Below are positions 17,118-24,470 of a DNA stretch of 64,000 nt, one piece after another. The stretch is taken from assembly GCA_030403585.1 (NCBI GenBank), contig JAUEPE010000017.1:1-64000 (forward strand), written 5' to 3'. A program made the translations under genes and the position numbers. Below the pieces are notes generated by a model. The model did not search any database. It saw only the letters and a program-made list of their open reading frames with translations, and was not told the origin of the DNA. Each line of letters begins with the position of its first letter. Position 1 is the stretch's first letter. Origin of the DNA: Frankia sp. RB7 (GTDB lineage: Bacteria; Pseudomonadota; Alphaproteobacteria; Rhizobiales; Xanthobacteraceae).

Positions 17118-17378
17118 TTTTTTGACAAAAGCTCGCGTAGTGCCGCAGCATCCAGCATCTGCTCGGCCAGCAGCTTCTTCAGCTTGGCGTTCTCGTCCTC
17201 GAGTTGCCTCAACCGCTTGGCCTCGGAGACGTCCATTCCGCCGAACTTCGTCTTCCAATTGTACAGCGTCGCTTCAGAGAACGCCATGCTTCCGCGCCAA
17301 ATCGGCAGCCTTCGCACCTGCCTCATGCTCACGCAGCACGCCAATAATCTGCTCTTCCGTAAACCTGGCTCGCTTCAT
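17111..17378 (-). pseudogene. IS407-group OrfA, disrupted by a one-base insertion
   Basis: From ATG 17378 the frame gives the normal helix-turn-helix start (MKRARFTEEQIIGVL, then ADLARKHGV). It then stops: GGC GTT CTC TGA replaces the expected GGC GTC TCT GAA, one extra T near 17275. The next frame continues correctly with EATLYNWKTKFGGMDVSEAK and the leucine-rich coiled coil, ending KKW. The insertion falls inside the recognition part of the helix-turn-helix. Confidence 0.85.
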
Positions 17379-17450
17379 CTGTCCGTCCTTCAGAAGGCCG
17401 GACTCTAACTTCAACTGGAGGAAATCGGCAGGGGCAGGTCAGAATCTCTC

Positions 17451-17481
17451 AAAAAATAAAGGCCGGCTCTTAGAGCCGGCC
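17451..17481 (-). terminator. intrinsic terminator of the Omp gene
   Basis: GGCCGGCTC and GAGCCGGCC pair around TTA. On the minus strand the hairpin is followed by a T-rich run (17460 down to 17451). It closes the porin-like gene and stood directly upstream of the antitoxin gene before the IS inserted. Confidence 0.9.
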
Positions 17482-17504
17482 TTCATCCTACAACTCAGAA
17501 TTGC

Positions 17505-18308
17505 TCAGTACCTGGCGAGGCTCGGACCGCCAAAGATGTAGTTCACGCCAACACGAACTGTGTCGATGTGGCTATCCGACTCGACGTGCCGAAAGGCAGC
17601 TGCAAACCCGGGATAGTTGTAATCCCGAGAGACGTTGTCGAATTGCAGATGCTGGTATTCCACTTTGGCAGTCCAGTTCGGCGCAAACATCCATTCGACA
17701 CCAGCTCCCGCAGCCCAACCGTTGTTAAAGCCGGAGGTCGATGCAACTGCTCCCGTCAGAGGTGACGGGCTCGGCCCACCAGGACAGATGCCGCCACCTG
17801 CGACGACGCAAGTAATGGTCCTGTCAGTGTTGGTTTCGCTCCAAGCCCAGCCACCAGTCCCGTAAAGGAGGACGTTGTTAATGACGTAGCCGAGGCGGCC
17901 GCGAACCGTCCCAAAGTCTTTGGTCTTGCCGAATGCTGATGCACAACCTGTCGCAGAACAATTAGCGCTCGTGCCCTTGATGTCGCTAACGGAGCCATCG
18001 GCCTCAACGCCGAACAACCAGTTCGGCGAAAACTGCCAGTTGTAGCCAATCTGGCCACCACCAAAGACACCATTCGAATTGCTCGTCGTGGTGTCGAGAA
18101 GAACGCCCGCGCCACTGAAGGAGTCGTTGTTAGAGTGGCCCCACCCATACCCAACATGGCCACCGATATAAAACCCGGTCCAATTATAAACCGGCGCAGC
18201 CATCGGCGGGGCCTTCGTATAAGGACGCGCCGCCATATCCGCGGCACTGGCCGGAGCCGACAACCCCAAAGCAAGAAGTCCGGCTGCGGCAAACAAAAGC
18301 TTGTTCAT
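17505..18308 (-). CDS. Omp25/OmpA-like outer-membrane beta-barrel protein
   Basis: A 267-residue precursor from ATG 18308, placed after GGGGAG and a signal peptide MNKLLFAAAGLLALGLSAPA. The mature protein begins with the AAD-x-A-x-P segment usual in this family. It shows WTGFYIGGHVGYGWG, then alternating beta strands (NWQFSPNWLFGVEADG, RGRLGYVI, WTAKVEYQHLQF) and a terminal aromatic-rich strand ending ARY. It is an eight-stranded barrel, common in rhizobia, of structural or surface role. Four cysteines may form disulfides. It is unrelated to the neighbouring PEP-CTERM genes. Confidence 0.9.
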   Translation of the reverse strand: MNKLLFAAAGLLALGLSAPASAADMAARPYTKAPPMAAPVYNWTGFYIGGHVGYGWGHSNNDSFSGAGVLLDTTTSNSNGVFGGGQIGYNWQFSPNWLFGVEADGSVSDIKGTSANCSATGCASAFGKTKDFGTVRGRLGYVINNVLLYGTGGWAWSETNTDRTITCVVAGGGICPGGPSPSPLTGAVASTSGFNNGWAAGAGVEWMFAPNWTAKVEYQHLQFDNVSRDYNYPGFAAAFRHVESDSHIDTVRVGVNYIFGGPSLARY

Positions 18309-18499
18309 GTGTGTCTCCCCAGAAAAATGACTTTGACTAATCGGGCGGCGCCCACCTGTAATGACAGATCGTACTTTGTTCTCGCGTGGGTCGCTGTAGC
18401 GAGCCCGCAACACCTGTCGCTAAAGAGGGGCGGGAATTCTTGATGTTTGTTAAGGAGTTGAACGGAACCATAAGCCCGTTCAGGTGCACTGCTCTGTCG

Positions 18500-18693
18500 T
18501 CACGTGGAGCCGAGGAGACTATGGGCTGCCCGCACGAGGGCCGAGATTTCCCGTCGCCGAGCGATTGCTGCTGCTGTGTATCGCCCGTGCTTGAGCGCGT
18601 GCTGGTTACCCTTCGGTGCCCCCGGCGAAAGGGCCCTCCATGCATGTAGCAGCGCCCGTTAGGCATTGCCGGCGATTGGCACGGCTTCCCGCC
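18500..18693 (-). pseudogene. relic of a HGG-motif (zinc-ribbon-like) small protein gene
   Basis: Two adjoining minus-strand frames carry the small-protein pattern CQSPAMPNGRCYMHGG, then PGAPKGNQHALKHGRYTAA and a basic helix, ending at TGA 18500-18502. A short insertion between the GGGCCC and the CCGGGG shifts the frame. Such CxxPxxxxGRCxxHGG proteins are frequent near rhizobial mobile elements. Its upstream end runs into the ligase fragment of the opposite strand. Confidence 0.6.
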
Positions 18694-18731
18694 CCCTGCT
18701 CTTGGTCCTGGCTCCGCACCGCGGTGTTTTG

Positions 18732-19010
18732 CCTGCCGACCGCCGCCAAGGTAGTCCGGCCGGCCCGGCTGGATTCACGAAATCAAATATGACGGCTAAC
18801 GCCTGCGCGTGGAGCGCCAGGGCAAGAGTGTGCGGCTGTTCACCCGCAACGGTCACGACTGAACCACTGGACCAAGCGCTTCCCTGGATCGTCGAGGCCG
18901 CGCTGAAGAACCGCGAGCAGCAATTCACGATCCATGGCGAGGCCGTCGTGCTTGGCGTCGACGGCGTGTCCAACTTTAGCGCCCCACACTCGCGCAAGCA
19001 CGATCACGAG
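18732..19010 (+). pseudogene. ATP-dependent DNA ligase, N-terminal catalytic fragment
   Basis: Plus-strand frames match the start of a LigD-type ATP-dependent ligase. One frame has IHEIKYDG, including the lysine that becomes adenylated, but the following codon is a stop (TAA instead of the usual TAC). It continues RLRVERQGKSVRLFTRNG up to a further stop. After a frame change, PWIVEAALKNREQQFTIHG and VDGVSNFSAPHSRKHDHE follow. It is clearly dead. A matching C-terminal piece lies at 20337-20606 on the opposite strand. Confidence 0.75.
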
Positions 19011-19196
19011 GCCGCCATCGTCAGTCGGGAACGTGTGAGCCGGCAGATGCCGGCGTTCTGCGCCGGCGCGCATGCGTTGCTTGCGGAGGCCGGCAGCCGG
19101 GCTGCGGCCGAGGAGCTCGCGCCCGAACGCGGGCACAGCCGGATGGCGATCATGCTGGCGAAGCGGTTTTGCAGGTGAGAAATGAGGCCGTCAGAT

Positions 19197-19424
19197 TCAA
19201 GTCACCGATGCAAATGGTACGACGACTCCGGTATCAACCGTTCGAGCTTTTCTGGAACGCAGGCCGCGAGATCCTAGCAAATGTTTTCCCCGCTCGAGCG
19301 TTTGCAGTCGCTGCGTCAGCCTATCTCTTTCAGACTGAAGTCTTTCGAACAGAGTCGCTTTGACAAGTTCATGCAGCTGCCAAAGCTCGTCAGCCGATAG
19401 TGTTTGAAGATCTGTTACACTCAT
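19197..19424 (-). CDS. H-NS-like protein, N-terminal part (probably truncated)
   Basis: From ATG 19424 (or 19427), after GGGGGGCG. The first 45 residues (MSVTDLQTLSADELWQLHE and a long coiled helix) match the oligomerisation part of rhizobial H-NS histone-family proteins. The rest lacks the AT-hook-like core (R/P-Y-P-K...GRG) that binds DNA. The C-terminal 30 residues look frame-shifted or unrelated. If expressed it could still dimerise with full-length H-NS and modulate silencing; equally it may be a relic. Confidence 0.45.
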   Translation of the reverse strand: MSVTDLQTLSADELWQLHELVKATLFERLQSERDRLTQRLQTLERGKHLLGSRGLRSRKARTVDTGVVVPFASVT

Positions 19425-19476
19425 CATTTCGCCCCCCAGCGATTTGATTCGAAACATTCCTCCACACAGGAGTATG

Positions 19477-19505
19477 AAAAAGGCCGCTTGAAGGCGGCCT
19501 TTTTC
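19477..19505 (-). terminator. bidirectional intrinsic terminator
   Basis: AAAAAGGCCGC and GCGGCCTTTTT flank a short loop, so it can act in both directions. It closes the PEP-CTERM gene 19524-20252 on the minus strand. Confidence 0.9.
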
Positions 19506-19523
19506 GTCTATTGAAAGTTTTGC

Positions 19524-20252
19524 TCAGACGAGCCGAAGCCCTTGGCCTTGCCGGCGGTAGGCAACAAAGCCGACGCCGAAGAAGCCGAGGATCATCATAG
19601 CCCAAGTTGACGGCTCGGGGACAGAACTCACAGTGGCGCCATCGAGGCTTGGAATGCCAAGGACGGCATCGGTGCGGGCTCGGTCAGCGTAGAAAATCTT
19701 GAGTGAGTAATCGGTCCCGCTGGTGAGCGTGCCGAGATCCACCACGGCGGTCGACGCGCCATGCACACCCGGAGTACCGCCGACGTACAGGCCGTTCAGA
19801 TAGACCAATACATCGTCATCACCAGTCACGGTCAGCTTGGCATCGGCACCTGAACCGAGAACTAAGCCGCTGAGGATTGCGGTCTGGTAGGTTGTGATGT
19901 TGTTGCTGCCGGTGCCGCCTGGGCTATACACGCTGGTGTCAGAATAGGGCAGGCTGATTACGCTTGAGCTTTGGAAAGTGGTCCACCATTGAATCTGACC
20001 AAATGCATCAACGGCAACAACCGGGTTAAGGCCGCCTATCGAGATGGGCAGGCCGTTCGGTCCGAGCGAAGCCCCGAGTGCGATGTTGGGAAGAGTGGCT
20101 TGACCTGGAGAAGAGCAGCATGGGCCGAAGTCAGTGCCGGTGCCGGGATCGGCGTTTGGTACTGTGTAGTAGCTGATGTTCATTGTGCTGGCGCTCGCGG
20201 CGCCACTTACAAGACTGAACAAGGCAAGGGCAGCAAGAAACTTGCTTCTCAT
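19524..20252 (-). CDS. PEP-CTERM protein with fibro-slime-like domain
   Basis: A 242-residue exported protein: signal peptide MRSKFLAALALFSLVSG, cleavage near ASAST, and the sorting tail VPEPSTWAMMILGFFGVG with FVAYRRQ. The middle part (LTVTGDDDVLVYLNGLYVGG, then AVVDLGTLTSGTDYSLKIFYADR) fits the PA14-like fibro-slime domain. In other bacteria that domain binds carbohydrate or forms matrix proteins. Two adjacent cysteines (CC) lie near residue 45. A likely promoter is at 20291-20319. The basic cluster is weak (RRQ then glutamine/glycine). Confidence 0.92.
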   Translation of the reverse strand: MRSKFLAALALFSLVSGAASASTMNISYYTVPNADPGTGTDFGPCCSSPGQATLPNIALGASLGPNGLPISIGGLNPVVAVDAFGQIQWWTTFQSSSVISLPYSDTSVYSPGGTGSNNITTYQTAILSGLVLGSGADAKLTVTGDDDVLVYLNGLYVGGTPGVHGASTAVVDLGTLTSGTDYSLKIFYADRARTDAVLGIPSLDGATVSSVPEPSTWAMMILGFFGVGFVAYRRQGQGLRLV

Positions 20253-20290
20253 GATTTCAACTCCAAATAAAATTATTAACTTGCGTTAAT

Positions 20291-20319
20291 ATATTGCTGG
20301 AAATAAGGTTGCTAGTCAA
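20291..20319 (-). promoter_or_regulatory. putative sigma-70 promoter of the PEP-CTERM gene at 19524
   Basis: Minus-strand TTGACT (20319-20314), 17 bases, then CAATAT (20296-20291), within an A/T-rich stretch about 40 bases before the start codon. Confidence 0.45.
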
Positions 20320-20336
20320 TGTCTTAAAATTATCAT

Positions 20337-20606
20337 TTATTTCGCGTCCATTACCCGCGACATTGCCGGATGCGTCCGGTTCTTCACCTTGATCCAGTCC
20401 TTCGACCGGCCGGCGCTATAGCGCCGGTCGCGTCGTTTCGAGACCAGGCCCTCGAGGCCCATGCTGCAGGCCGCGCCAAACAGCTCGGGCCCGATCTCGG
20501 CCGCCTCGAACGGCGCGACGAACATGCCGTCCGGAAGACCGCGCAGCAGCCGCGCCAGATTGGTCTTGCGCATGGTCAGCAGCAGCGGGCGCAGATCCTC
20601 GCTTCG
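20337..20606 (-). pseudogene. ATP-dependent DNA ligase, C-terminal half of the adenylation domain
   Basis: The minus-strand frame carries DLRPLLLTMRKTNLARLL, then APFEAAEIGPELFGAAC, and GLEGLVSKRRDRRYSAG with DWIKVKN. These correspond to nucleotidyltransferase motifs IV and V of ATP-dependent ligases. The frame ends at AMSRVMDAK, the usual domain end. Everything N-terminal is unrelated sequence. It complements the N-terminal piece at 18732-19010 except for about a dozen missing residues, but is inverted relative to it. Both could come from one gene split by inversion, or from two genes. Confidence 0.7.
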
Positions 20607-20760
20607 GCGGCCGCTCGACAAAGACGCAAACAATCTCGAGTGCACCGCGCCCGCCCGCAGGTGATCGGTGATCGCAACCGCGGGTGAGGCGGGATCCGAA
20701 CGATAGGCTTCCCGAGGATTTAAAGACCTTACCTGCGTTCGTGCCACTGCTTTTGGATGC

Positions 20761-20793
20761 TTAAAACAAAAGGGCCGCCCTTTCGGCGGCCCT
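20761..20793 (-). terminator. intrinsic terminator
   Basis: AGGGCCGCC and GGCGGCCCT pair around CTTTC. On the minus strand TTTGTTTTAA follows. It ends the PEP-CTERM gene 20818-21468. Confidence 0.9.
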
Positions 20794-20817
20794 TCAGATC
20801 TGAAGTCATTGACGCGA

Positions 20818-21468
20818 TTAAGCGGCTAGGACCGCGCCAGCCCGGCGGCGATAAGCCATGAAACCGAGGCCTGCGAAACCCAGCATCATCATCGCCCAGG
20901 TCGAAGGCTCAGGAACGGCAGAGATCGTGACGCCGCCAATGACGCCGCCATACGCACCAGAGTCATTGCTGGCGAATGACAGAGTCTCCGCCCCACCTAG
21001 GGTGCTAAATGCGATTGAATAGAATGTGTAATTTAGGGTGTGAGACGTACTAGGAACCGTGAAAGTGTAGGGATTGGCAATGTCGTTCGACGTCGTCGGC
21101 GTGAGCGACACGTTGACGCTTTTCTCGGTGGGAGAACCATCGGGATTGCCCGAGAGATAGAACCCCAAAACATAGTTCCCTTCGGCGAGATCGAAGGTTT
21201 GGGTGATGCCACCCTGGCCGTTGCCGTTAAGGTCGACGCTGTAGCCACCGGTGGCTGAGGGGCCATTCCAATAGTTGCCGATGAAATCGACGCTGTCGCC
21301 GGTAACGGTCCAAGCGCCCAAGCTCGATCCTCCAGCTACCGTCTGGAATGATCCCGAGCCAGGAGGTGCGTTGAAAAGCCCATCGGTGAACGGCGCTGCT
21401 GAGGCCGGCACACATGTTGCGGCCATCAATGCGCCAACAATAGCCACAGATTTTAAATTAAATCTCAT
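20818..21468 (-). CDS. PEP-CTERM protein, DUF642/choice-of-anchor-C-like
   Basis: A 216-residue exported protein: signal peptide ending near PASAA (residue 25) and the sorting tail VPEPSTWAMMMLGFAGLG with FMAYRRR. The body opens NGLFNAPPGSGSFQ-like and has SLGAWTVTGDSVDFIG and VDLNGNGQGGITQTFD. This is the galactose-binding-like DUF642 pattern, in plants and bacteria a possible carbohydrate binder. The gene at 24520 has the same body plan. A TTGACG box lies about 60 bases upstream of the ATG, with a poor -10. Confidence 0.92.
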   Translation of the reverse strand: MRFNLKSVAIVGALMAATCVPASAAPFTDGLFNAPPGSGSFQTVAGGSSLGAWTVTGDSVDFIGNYWNGPSATGGYSVDLNGNGQGGITQTFDLAEGNYVLGFYLSGNPDGSPTEKSVNVSLTPTTSNDIANPYTFTVPSTSHTLNYTFYSIAFSTLGGAETLSFASNDSGAYGGVIGGVTISAVPEPSTWAMMMLGFAGLGFMAYRRRAGAVLAA

Positions 21469-21572
21469 CGCGCCCCTCAGATGTAAATTAAATTATTGAC
21501 TACAAACTTACTCACTTTTTCTAACGCGTCAATGGAAAGCTGGCACCGTCACCTGGAAAGTACTTCGCCATC

Positions 21573-21653
21573 GTGGGCAGGCTCTCCACCTGGCCATCTT
21601 ATCCTCGGCTTCCCGGGCTTGGGTTCATTACCTATCGCCGCAAACCGAGATAG
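21573..21653 (+). pseudogene. decayed PEP-CTERM sorting signal
   Basis: The plus strand reads LSTWPSYPRLPGLGFITYRRKPR then TAG, in pieces: STW, then a frameshifted stretch of the membrane helix, then GLGFITYRRKPR. At DNA level it aligns with the usual VPEPSTWAMLILGFAGLG-coding tail apart from small deletions and the change of CCCGAG to GGGCAG. It is the end of a former plus-strand PEP-CTERM gene whose body is gone. It lies between two living minus-strand members. Confidence 0.7.
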
Positions 21654-21778
21654 TGCGTGAGCTGCGGAGCCAAAATCCAAGAACGCCTAGGAATCTCACC
21701 CGGTTTGACCACGCCGCACGATGCTTTCGAAAAGAAAGGTCGTCTCGCGGAGGCTTCGCAAGTGGCTCGTCGAGACGA

Positions 21779-22735
21779 TTAAGCGGCGAGCCTGACTTCG
21801 GCCGGACGTCGGCGATACGATAGGATCCCAAGGCCGAAGAAGCCCGCGATCATCATGATCCAAGTAGAGGGCTCAGGGACTGCTGAGGTCAAGAACTGGA
21901 CCTCGCTCAACATGATCCATGGCTCAAGCTTGGTATTCCATGCATTCTCCTGGAAGCCACTCAGCGGATCGTTGAAGGTGTTGGTGCTCGCATTCCAGTA
22001 TGTATTCTCATAATCGTAGCCATCCTGTTCGAGGATACCTCGGAACAGTTGAAGCGTAAAAAGATCGCTCGAAGAGATCGCCTGGTTCAGGATGATCGTA
22101 ATGACATCCGTGCTCGAGCCGTAAGGATTGCTGCCCGTGTAGGGAGAAATAGTTTCGGTGTACTGGGACGAGTCCAGGATTGTCGAACCGATCGTCACGG
22201 CCACGTTGCTGGGAGCTCCAACCAATCCCAGAGAGTTATTGGCAGCGACATAGAGGTTGATCTGGCTGACCAACGATCCGCTCGCCAGATGGAAGGCAAT
22301 CGTCGGATCTTGATATTTCCAACCGACATACTGGCTGGGCTGCCCGTTGAGGGAGCCGTAGTAGGGTGACGCCGTCGTCGTCCAACCGTTGGAGATCTTC
22401 CCGTTCGAGCCGCTCACGAGAGAATAGTTGTCGGTGGCGATAACTCCATCCGTCAGCATCCCCTTGCCGCCAGTCAAAAGGTTGGTGGCGTTGGAATTGT
22501 TCGGAATAGAGCTGGATGATCCGTTCATGCTAGCCGCGGGATCGGGGGTCGACTGCCCCGTTTTGGTGTAGGTGAAGTCGAAGTAATTCTGGCCACCGGT
22601 CGGCGTCGTGTACTGGTCGGCGCCGTTTCCGTTGACCATGTCGTAGCTCGTCACCCCCACAACGCCAGCTAGCGCGGACGACGACGCCAGGCTCGCGGCC
22701 AGAAGCGCAGCGAAAGCAAACGAGCGAGACAGCAT
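21779..22735 (-). CDS. large PEP-CTERM protein (PEPSTWI variant)
   Basis: A 318-residue exported protein, the longest of the set. Signal peptide MLSRSFAFAALLAASLASSS with cleavage near ALAG. The body is serine/asparagine/tyrosine-rich and beta-prone. The tail is VPEPSTWIMMIAGFFGLG with ILSYRRR, with isoleucine where all other intact members here have alanine after tryptophan. It contains no obvious catalytic motif; a discoidin-like fold (LASGSLVSQINLYVAANN) is possible but not shown. No terminator follows within 100 bases. Confidence 0.92.
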   Translation of the reverse strand: MLSRSFAFAALLAASLASSSALAGVVGVTSYDMVNGNGADQYTTPTGGQNYFDFTYTKTGQSTPDPAASMNGSSSSIPNNSNATNLLTGGKGMLTDGVIATDNYSLVSGSNGKISNGWTTTASPYYGSLNGQPSQYVGWKYQDPTIAFHLASGSLVSQINLYVAANNSLGLVGAPSNVAVTIGSTILDSSQYTETISPYTGSNPYGSSTDVITIILNQAISSSDLFTLQLFRGILEQDGYDYENTYWNASTNTFNDPLSGFQENAWNTKLEPWIMLSEVQFLTSAVPEPSTWIMMIAGFFGLGILSYRRRPAEVRLAA

Positions 22736-22862
22736 TCCAATTCTCCAGCAGTGTGCCCGACCGGGGCCCTTTAACCCGGTATTTAGCCTGTTCCGGGATC
22801 CATGTCGTTAATTTGGGGTGACTTGCGCAGCTTTTTTTTGAATAGCGCTGGTAACGTTAAGG

Positions 22863-23189
22863 TCAAAGCCCTCGGCGCGCCTCGTGGCCTTGGTTCTTCT
22901 GTCTGCGATTCTGGTTCAACGGGTTTGGCACGGGCTCGAACTCGTTGGTGAAGCCATCCGATGCAACGCCCTTGAACAGCAGAAACCCGCGGGGGGTCAC
23001 GACGATGTCGCCCTCGCGAAGAAGCCCGTCGTTCTTGGCGATGTCGACAGCGATGTTTTGGGCCTCGTCCGGGTTCGGCTGCGGCCGCTTGAGGCGCGTC
23101 GTTTCCGCCGCGGCGCCCCCGTTCCAACCCAAGAGAATCATCGCAAGACCGACGATGAGGCACGACGGCGGCCTATTTGAATTCGCCAT
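22863..23189 (-). CDS. small secreted protein of unknown function
   Basis: A 108-residue product from ATG 23189, chosen over 23213 because it leaves a compact signal peptide (PPSCLIVGLAMILLGW, cleavage near GGAAAE). The mature part contains AQNIAVDIAKNDGLLREGDIVVTPRGFLLFKG, a beta-strand hairpin-like segment, and a basic, asparagine-rich tail. No family is recognised; similar short exported proteins are common in this bacterial group. It is not a PEP-CTERM protein. Confidence 0.65.
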   Translation of the reverse strand: MANSNRPPSCLIVGLAMILLGWNGGAAAETTRLKRPQPNPDEAQNIAVDIAKNDGLLREGDIVVTPRGFLLFKGVASDGFTNEFEPVPNPLNQNRRQKNQGHEARRGL

Positions 23190-23342
23190 GGATGGCGCCT
23201 TGTCAGGATGCACGCGATCGAGAGGCGAAGAGGCTACGCAAAGCGCCCAAGGAGGTCGGGCATTGGACCCGGGCCAATTGCGTCGGCCGACCAGGACGAC
23301 CCTGGTCCGCCAAGGCCGCGGCGGACACTGTCTTCGTTCATT

Positions 23343-23489
23343 CTACCAAGCCCCTGAGCTAGCGCCGGTTGCGTGCCCCGCCATTGAGCGATAGATCGCA
23401 AATCCGAGAGCGGCCGCCGCGACCCCGCAGGTGACGAGGAAGCTGCCGGAGGCCGGAAAACAATTGATGCAAGTGCCAATGATGTCCAT
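23343..23489 (-). CDS. 48-residue membrane peptide
   Basis: ATG 23489 follows AAGGAG at seven bases, which decides the start over 23525. The peptide has a cysteine pair (CINC), then a hydrophobic span (SFLVTCGVAAAALGFAIY) and a short polar tail. It looks like a small single-span membrane protein. The transcript would lie upstream of the secreted protein gene 22863-23189 on the same strand. Confidence 0.55.
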   Translation of the reverse strand: MDIIGTCINCFPASGSFLVTCGVAAAALGFAIYRSMAGHATGASSGAW

Positions 23490-23563
23490 TGCGAGCTCCT
23501 TGTTAATTGCGAGGCTGGGTGCCACTCACGCGTCGCCCCGGCCAGTATAGATCTGAAAACGAG

Positions 23564-23588
23564 AAAGGCCGCCAGACTGGCGGCCTTT
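23564..23588 (-). terminator. intrinsic terminator
   Basis: AAAGGCCGCCA and TGGCGGCCTTT pair around GAC. On the minus strand the sequence continues with CTCGTTTTC. It ends the PEP-CTERM gene 23614-24255. Confidence 0.85.
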
Positions 23589-23613
23589 CGTTATCAACTC
23601 ATGTAGATCCGGA

Positions 23614-24255
23614 TCAAGCCAGACGGAATGAAGCGCCGCCCGCCTTGCTGCTCTTGCGATAGCCCATGAAGCCGAGGCCCAGGAAGCCCAGGAACATCAT
23701 CGCCCAAGTGGCGGGCTCAGGGACCGCGGTCACACTGAAGTTGGCAACCTCGAAAGCATTCGAACTGCCGGACCCGAACGTGGCAGAAGTAATGTACTCG
23801 CCGCCGCTCGCCTGGAACTGCACGTACTGAGCGAAATCCTGGTTGCCATTTACCGGGTTAATGAGAGCCTGCGAGGGGCTGTAGGTATAAGTATGCTCGT
23901 TGGTGGTAATGGTCAGCAAATTGTAGCTGTCTGGCGAGCCCCACAGGAAGCTGAGATAGCTCAGAGGATTGATGAAGCTAAGAACCGCATCGTTGTTGTT
24001 GCTGGGGCCCGCAGCTAGGAAATAACCGACCGTACCGGGTTCCGGCTCAGCAGCAAAGCCTGAGTGCGTGATGTTATAAACAGCGCCACCGGTCATCGTG
24101 GCGACCCCAGGAATGCCACTAGCGTCCGAAGCCAACGATACCGACGTGCCGCCGCCGGTCCCGAGGCTCTCAACGATCGCCGCATTTGCGATTGACGGAA
24201 CCGAAGCCAGGAAAGCAAGCCCGAGCCCAGCTCCCAGAATAGAAATTTTGTTCAA
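23614..24255 (-). CDS. PEP-CTERM protein, Npun_F0296-like, TTG start
   Basis: A 213-residue protein. I place the start at TTG 24255 because it follows GAGGAGG by five bases and begins MNKISILGAGLGLAFLASVPS, a normal signal peptide. The upstream ATG at 24282 adds nine residues and overlaps that ribosome-binding site. The body (SGIPGVATMTGGAVYNITHS, then LSYLSFLWGSPDSYNLLTIT) resembles the Npun_F0296 family of exosortase-dependent surface proteins. The tail is VPEPATWAMMFLGFLGLG with FMGYRKSSKAGG, the basic part having only one arginine and two lysines. Confidence 0.9.
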   Translation of the reverse strand: MNKISILGAGLGLAFLASVPSIANAAIVESLGTGGGTSVSLASDASGIPGVATMTGGAVYNITHSGFAAEPEPGTVGYFLAAGPSNNNDAVLSFINPLSYLSFLWGSPDSYNLLTITTNEHTYTYSPSQALINPVNGNQDFAQYVQFQASGGEYITSATFGSGSSNAFEVANFSVTAVPEPATWAMMFLGFLGLGFMGYRKSSKAGGASFRLA

Positions 24256-24291
24256 AACGACCTCCTCATGGAATTGCACCACTGTAAGGAA

Positions 24292-24320
24292 TTTTTAACT
24301 CCGACTAAAATGGGAGTCAA
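24292..24320 (-). promoter_or_regulatory. putative sigma-70 promoter of the gene at 23614
   Basis: Minus-strand TTGACT (24320-24315), 17 bases, then TAAAAA (24297-24292), about 37 bases before the TTG start. The -10 is imperfect. Confidence 0.4.
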
Positions 24321-24377
24321 TACTGACGCGCTATTTAAATGAATTAAATTTTTTAAAACTGAAACGTACGGAATGGC

Positions 24378-24436
24378 TCACCTGTCCCGGCCGATTTCCT
24401 CCAGTTGAAGTTACAGTCCGACCTTCTGAAGGACGG
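24378..24436. mobile_element. IS407-group insertion sequence end (solo relic)
   Basis: The plus strand carries TCACCTGTCCCGGCCG, then TTTCCTCCAGTTGAAGTTA and CCTTCTGAAGGACGG. It matches the orfA-side end of the element at 16174-17441 with about five mismatches over 59 bases. The rest of the element is absent. It shows that this intergenic spot was visited by the same IS group earlier. Confidence 0.75.
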
Positions 24437-24470
24437 CCAATCAGCCTTGGCCCGGCAAGCCAAAAAGAAA

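Larger units (their letters stand above)
16174..17441 (-). mobile_element. IS3-family, IS407-group insertion sequence with 4-bp target duplication
   Basis: A 1268-base element bounded by inverted ends that both begin TGACCTGCCCCTG. It is flanked on both sides by GAAT (16170-16173 and 17442-17445), the 4-base target duplication typical of this group. It encodes orfA (frameshifted) and orfB on the minus strand. The intact target duplication shows it inserted here as a unit and has not recombined since. It landed between the ribosome-binding site and the start codon of the antitoxin gene. Confidence 0.95.
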
